From the NCBI RefSeq assembly GCF_009696275.1, contig NZ_VUMI01000051.1, positions 1-38,959 of the forward strand: a stretch of DNA of 38,959 bases. Reading direction: 5' to 3'. The notes under the pieces were generated by a model. It was given only the letters and a program-made list of their open reading frames with translations. It searched no databases and was not told where the DNA came from. The position numbers and the translations under genes are program-made. The stretch comes from Eisenbergiella porci. GTDB lineage: Bacteria; Bacillota; Clostridia; Lachnospirales; Lachnospiraceae. Shown here piece after piece: positions 35,954 to 38,959 of the stretch. Numbering within the stretch: the first letter of the stretch is position 1; each line of letters begins with the position of its first letter.

Positions 35954-36475
35954 ATGTCACTTGGAACAAAAAAACTTGTACACATTGCTTTCGTGGTGAA
36001 AGACCTTGATAAGGTGGTTGATGCCTGGACAGAATTACTTGGAATCGAAAGACCCAGAATATGGAACATTCCAGGCCCTGATGTCGCTCCGGTCATGACT
36101 AACGGACACCCGGAGATTTATACGAATTGTCGGATCAGTGTGATACAACTGGATAATGTCACACTTGAACTGACACAGCCGGGGGAAGAACCGAGTCCAT
36201 GGAAAACATTTTTGGAAAAACATGGAGAGGGAATGATGCATATGGCGTTTCTTACTCCGGATGAAGAAGAGGCATTCCGCACAATCCGAGAGGCATGCGG
36301 AGTTGATGGTTATTATCATATAGGTTATTATCCCGAACAAAGCTACTCGTTTGTAGACACTTTTGACAGCCTGAAGACTGAACTGAATATTAAGGTGGAT
36401 AGAGACAATAGTGATGCAATGGAGCTGATTCGGGATCAGATAGCAATAAATCAAATTAGAGAAAGGGAAGGATGA
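35954..36475 (+). CDS. VOC-family (glyoxalase / methylmalonyl-CoA-epimerase-like) protein 1
   Basis: A 173-residue vicinal-oxygen-chelate protein. The metal site pattern is visible: His in LVHIAFVVKDL, Glu in LELTQPGE, and His in MMHMAF. VOC enzymes bind a divalent metal and isomerise, epimerise or cleave oxygenated carbon compounds. I start at ATG 35954, about nine bases after AAAGGCGG, where the family sequence begins (KKLVHIAFVV). It continues the direction of the SDR gene but is separated from it by the IS110 remnant. The hairpin GCCTTTC/GAAAGGC lies just upstream of the start. It is related to the VOC protein at 37979. Substrate unknown. Confidence 0.85.
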   Translation: MSLGTKKLVHIAFVVKDLDKVVDAWTELLGIERPRIWNIPGPDVAPVMTNGHPEIYTNCRISVIQLDNVTLELTQPGEEPSPWKTFLEKHGEGMMHMAFLTPDEEEAFRTIREACGVDGYYHIGYYPEQSYSFVDTFDSLKTELNIKVDRDNSDAMELIRDQIAINQIREREG

Positions 36476-36578
36476 AGATTGAAAATGAGAAATAGAGGGT
36501 ATCCATTACCCTGAGTACATGACAAATAAGCCATCTTGCGGTGGCTGCTTTAAAAATTGAATATTGAGTATGTTAAGG

Positions 36579-37662
36579 TTATGCAGTTGCTGACTTAATC
36601 CTATAACCTTGATTTCTTGCTATGATGAGAGCCTGTTCTACCGTGATTTCATGATCAATGGGCGGTAAATCTGATTTTCGGTAAAGTTCCGTATTATAGT
36701 TTTCTCCATTCTTCAACATGTGGTATAATGCAGTCAGAAGCATTCTTGCTACATCAATGATTGCTTTCTTGTGACCGCGATGCTTTTTGAGACGGAGATA
36801 GCGGTTACGAATTTCAGGGTGTTTTTTGCTTTTGACAACAGCGTTGGCGCATTGTACCAAAAGCGGTTTAATATAGCATCCGGCTTTGGAAACCCGGACA
36901 GATTTTTTCTTCCCTGCACTTTCATTGTTGGTCGGCGTTAAGCCAGCCCATGAGCATAAGTGTTTGGCCGAAGGAAAAGCCTCCATATTGGAACCAATTT
37001 CGGAAATGATTCCGATAGCAGTGAAATCACTGCTGATACTAGGAGCGGTTTGAAGAGTGGCAAGTTCCTGCTGATAGGGAGCGGCGAGCGCAAGAATGAG
37101 TTCTTCAAGCTCTGCTTTCCGGGATTCAAGGCTTTCATAATGAGCTTTGATTACCTTAAGTTTCCCCGCCTGTTCCGGAGTGATATAGCCGTCAATGGCA
37201 TCACGGAGTTCAGGAAGCTTCTTTTTGAACCTCTTGTAAACAAGAGGTTCAAGGTCGTCCGAGACAACGTTTCCCAACTGGATATTGGAAAACGTGAGAC
37301 AGTTCTGCAAACGATACTTTTCGCTTGATTGAAAGCAGGTCAGTTTGAAACGGTAGCGCATAAGGTCACGAAGCTGGCGGATGTCAACGGGCGGCATAAA
37401 GCTTCCGGCAACAAGATCATGCTTAAACAGGTCAGCAATCCATTTGGCATCTTTCTTGCCAGTTTTCTTTCCACGGATAGCCTTAACATATTTGGGATGA
37501 GCAATGAATCGAACAATCATTTTCCAAAATGTTGTAAACGGGGCTCAGTATTTACCAGTGGGTGGTAATGCCTTTACTGTTGGTAGAAGCAATGCAGGCG
37601 ACTACAAAAGTCTTGTGGACATCAATGCCACAGCAGATTTTGTACACGATTTTTAAAGCCAT
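36579..37662 (-). pseudogene. IS110-family transposase with internal deletion (copy 2)
   Basis: Begins at ATG 37662 after GAAAGGAG and reads MALKIVYKICCGIDVHKTF, with the first catalytic Asp. The frame stops after about 37 codons. In another frame the family block T-G-K-Y follows with a TGA in place of the usual Trp, then an uninterrupted 313-codon frame (36579-37520) carries KTGKKDAKWIADLFKHDL and the whole C-terminal transposase_20 domain with the catalytic-Ser region (GLTPTNNESAGKKKSVRVSK). Roughly 45 codons including the Glu of the DEDD site have been lost. The remaining open part could still be translated but should not transpose. Confidence 0.85.
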
Positions 37663-37667
37663 AGGGA

Positions 37668-37880
37668 CTCCTTTCAGAACCGTAAGGTTCGCTAAAGATG
37701 ATAGGAAAAGACGGCATTGACTAAGCGTCTAAGCCATAAACGAGATTGTTTATACAAAGATAAGATTACGTGCTCAAAGTCACACTTATTTGTGCTTGAA
37801 AAGACGGACTACATATATAAACACACGGTCATCCGGCAAGCCGGACAGCCCACTCACCTCCCCGTGATTTGTAGTATACC
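37668..37880 (-). ncRNA. Candidate IS110 bridge RNA region, copy 2
   Basis: Non-coding 5' region of the element on the minus strand, about 210 bases, where the IS110-group bridge RNA is expected. It contains a strong stem GTCCGGC/GCCGGAT near the terminal motif and an AACCGTAAGGTT stem near 37678-37689 just before the transposase ribosome site. Shares CATCCGGCAA with copy 1. Confidence 0.35.
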
Positions 37881-37978
37881 GAGTTCCCTACAAAAAAATT
37901 ATAACGAAAAAATAAGCCCAGGCAAACCATTTTCATAACGTTTTGTGCCTGAGCGAAGCGAAAGGAATGGATATAAAC

Positions 37979-38452
37979 ATGGACATTAAGAAAATTGTCA
38001 GTCAATCTAAATTTGCACAGGTAGGCTTTGTTGTAAATGATATCGAGAAAACAAAAAAGCAATTTGCTTTGTTGTTTGGATGCGAAGTGCCGCCTACCTG
38101 TGATTGTGGTACATTTGATGTAACACAGACAAAAATTTATGGGAAACTAGCACCAGATGCGGCATGTGTCATGGCGTTTTTTGACATGACACCGGGAGTG
38201 CAGTTGGAACTGATTCAGCCGAATGAAGAATCCTCTGTATGGAGAGATTATCTGAATAAATATGGAGAAGGAATCCACCACATTGCATTTCAGGTAGAGG
38301 ATGCGGATGAGGTTGCAAGACGTCTGCAGGATGAGATGGGTGCTGAGTTTGAACAAGAAGGCAATTATGGTGACGGAAGCGGAAAGTATATCTATTTACT
38401 CTGCAAGGATACATTAAAATGCAGATTGGAATTATTACAGAGTTTTAAGTAG
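37979..38452 (+). CDS. VOC-family (glyoxalase-like) protein 2
   Basis: A 157-residue VOC protein resembling methylmalonyl-CoA epimerase/glyoxalase I: AQVGFVVNDIEKTKKQF at the N-terminus, Glu in LELIQPNE, the His pair in GIHHIAFQV and the terminal Glu in CRLELLQ. It shares the E-L-x-Q-P-x-E-x-S-x-W and K-x-G-E-G-x-x-H-x-A-F blocks with the VOC protein at 35954, so the two are paralogues. The ATG at 37979 lies ten bases after AAAGGA; ATG 37967 is an alternative. Its leader resembles that of VOC 1, and each gene has an IS110 remnant immediately upstream. Confidence 0.86.
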   Translation: MDIKKIVSQSKFAQVGFVVNDIEKTKKQFALLFGCEVPPTCDCGTFDVTQTKIYGKLAPDAACVMAFFDMTPGVQLELIQPNEESSVWRDYLNKYGEGIHHIAFQVEDADEVARRLQDEMGAEFEQEGNYGDGSGKYIYLLCKDTLKCRLELLQSFK

Positions 38453-38475
38453 TGTCTGCTGAACAGCTCTTAATT

Positions 38476-38503
38476 GTAAGCGCTTAATTTGAGGGTGTAA
38501 GCG
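38476..38503 (-). repeat. IS66-type terminal sequence (GTAAGCG repeats)
   Basis: GTAAGCG occurs at 38476-38482 and again at 38497-38503. IS66-family elements have terminal inverted repeats beginning GTAAGCG, and an IS66 transposase tail lies just inside, so this is probably the element's right end. Confidence 0.5.
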
Positions 38504-38510
38504 TAAAAAA

Positions 38511-38531
38511 TCCGGGGCGTTTAGCCCCGGA
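38511..38531 (-). terminator. Hairpin terminator of the IS66 remnant
   Basis: TCCGGGGC (38511-38518) pairs with GCCCCGGA (38524-38531) around a 5-base loop. On the minus strand it is followed by six T (complement of 38505-38510), in the direction of the IS66 transposase fragment. Confidence 0.7.
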
Positions 38532-38644
38532 GCAATTCCGCACATTGATATTTGAATATGGTCACCTGCATATTTTCTGAACGCCGTCCGACCATGGCGC
38601 GATTTTTCAAGTTCCTCATCGGAGGATTTATAGGTTGGCCTCTG

Positions 38645-38806
38645 CTACATAATGTACTTCATATATTTATACGGATCCAGTTTGTGGAGCTTCGCCATTT
38701 CTACAACCGTATAGATGCCCATGCTTGCATCAGCGCCATCCATCGTGTCGGGAAAAAGCCAGTTCTTCCTGCCTGCCACGACCGGGCGGATCGAGTTCTC
38801 GCTCAT
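38645..38806 (-). pseudogene. IS66-family transposase C-terminal fragment
   Basis: A 53-codon minus-strand frame whose product matches the tail of IS66 TnpC transposases: ENSIRPVVAGRKNWLF contains the last catalytic-region block (E-N-x-I-R-P and G-R-K-N-W-L-F), then DGADASMGIYTVVEMAK and LDPYKYMKYI. The upstream frame is closed by a stop, so the rest of the transposase is missing or rearranged. Bases 38807-38959 contain no gene I recognise. Confidence 0.8.
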
Positions 38807-38849
38807 TTATCTTCATATGAAGATAAGCTTCATTATACGCAGGATATTT

Positions 38850-38913
38850 TTATCCTCATCTTTTCGGAAAATGCGCTTAGATACAGTAGTCTTGTCGTCA
38901 AAGATGAGGATAA
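38850..38913. repeat. 14-bp perfect inverted repeat
   Basis: TTATCCTCATCTTT (38850-38863) and AAAGATGAGGATAA (38900-38913) are exact reverse complements separated by 36 bases. It lies beside the IS66 fragment; it could be a hairpin of the element or the scar of a nested insertion. Confidence 0.6.
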
Positions 38914-38959
38914 CATAATTATCTGATTCCAAAAATCCTTGCTAGTTCAACTTCGTCAT

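Larger units (their letters stand above)
36525..37882 (-). mobile_element. Decayed IS110-family element, copy 2
   Basis: About 1.35 kb. Ends are marked by CCATCTTGCGGTGG (36531-36544) and by CCACTCACCT...CGTG...TGTAGT (37850-37880), the same motifs as copy 1. It contains a nearly full transposase gene with an internal deletion, a short 3' tail (about 50 bases) and a long 5' non-coding region (about 200 bases), the layout of the IS110 group rather than IS1111. Confidence 0.7.

Noticed and set aside
1-38959. tRNA, rRNA and known riboswitch genes
   Set aside because: I saw no cloverleaf, rRNA stretch or recognisable riboswitch core, including in the leaders at 4981-5189 and 17476-17568; this was by eye, and a covariance-model search would be decisive.

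Overview
The window looks like a chromosome segment of a low-to-mid GC Gram-positive anaerobe, most likely Clostridia and probably Lachnospiraceae. Pointers are strong AGGAGG-type ribosome sites, TTG and GTG starts, a butyryl-CoA-dehydrogenase-like fusion next to a flavodiiron protein, an AsrC-like sulfite reductase, sugar ABC transporters without their own ATPase, and decayed IS3, IS110 and IS66 elements. This is inference from gene content; no rRNA or tRNA gene is present to confirm it.

Layout. 1-1070: remnant of an IS3-type transposase. 1193-2097: TipA-like MerR regulator with a recognisable MerR-type promoter. 2170-4369 (minus strand): three broken genes in a row (GNAT acetyltransferase lacking its start, frameshifted AadE-type adenylyltransferase, truncated methyltransferase). 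4507-8339: Rrf2 regulator, an acyl-CoA dehydrogenase / EtfA FAD domain / rubredoxin fusion, and a flavodiiron protein, read here as a possible acyl-CoA-driven O2-reducing module. 8618-12878: a GH3 glycosidase with permuted domains and a MATE exporter. 13156-14802: two adenine methyltransferases like DpnM and DpnA, with no endonuclease. 15094-15884: remnants of a possible GntR regulator and a GH51 arabinofuranosidase. 15942-17144: MalY/PatB aminotransferase (minus strand). 17249-17393: a compact palindromic repeat element.

17569-26947 is the metabolic centrepiece. An 869-residue fusion (CoA-disulfide reductase, rhodanese, siroheme/Fe-S sulfite reductase with two extra [4Fe-4S] clusters) is followed by hemA, a precorrin-2 dehydrogenase, hemC, cobA-hemD, hemB and hemL. 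These are the genes that make siroheme from glutamyl-tRNA, so the operon would supply the cofactor of the reductase in front of it.

27093-38452 appears lower in GC by eye. It carries a hydroxypyruvate-isomerase-like protein, an AraC regulator on the opposite strand, a sugar ABC binding protein and two permeases, a Gfo/Idh/MocA oxidoreductase, a second TIM-barrel isomerase, an SDR and two related VOC proteins. It reads as a carbohydrate or glycoside uptake and oxidation cluster. Two decayed IS110 elements lie just upstream of the two VOC genes, each keeping a roughly 200-base non-coding 5' region where a bridge RNA would be expected. The window ends in an IS66 remnant.

Most likely under-described: the acyl-CoA dehydrogenase / flavodiiron module and the reductase fusion with its siroheme operon.
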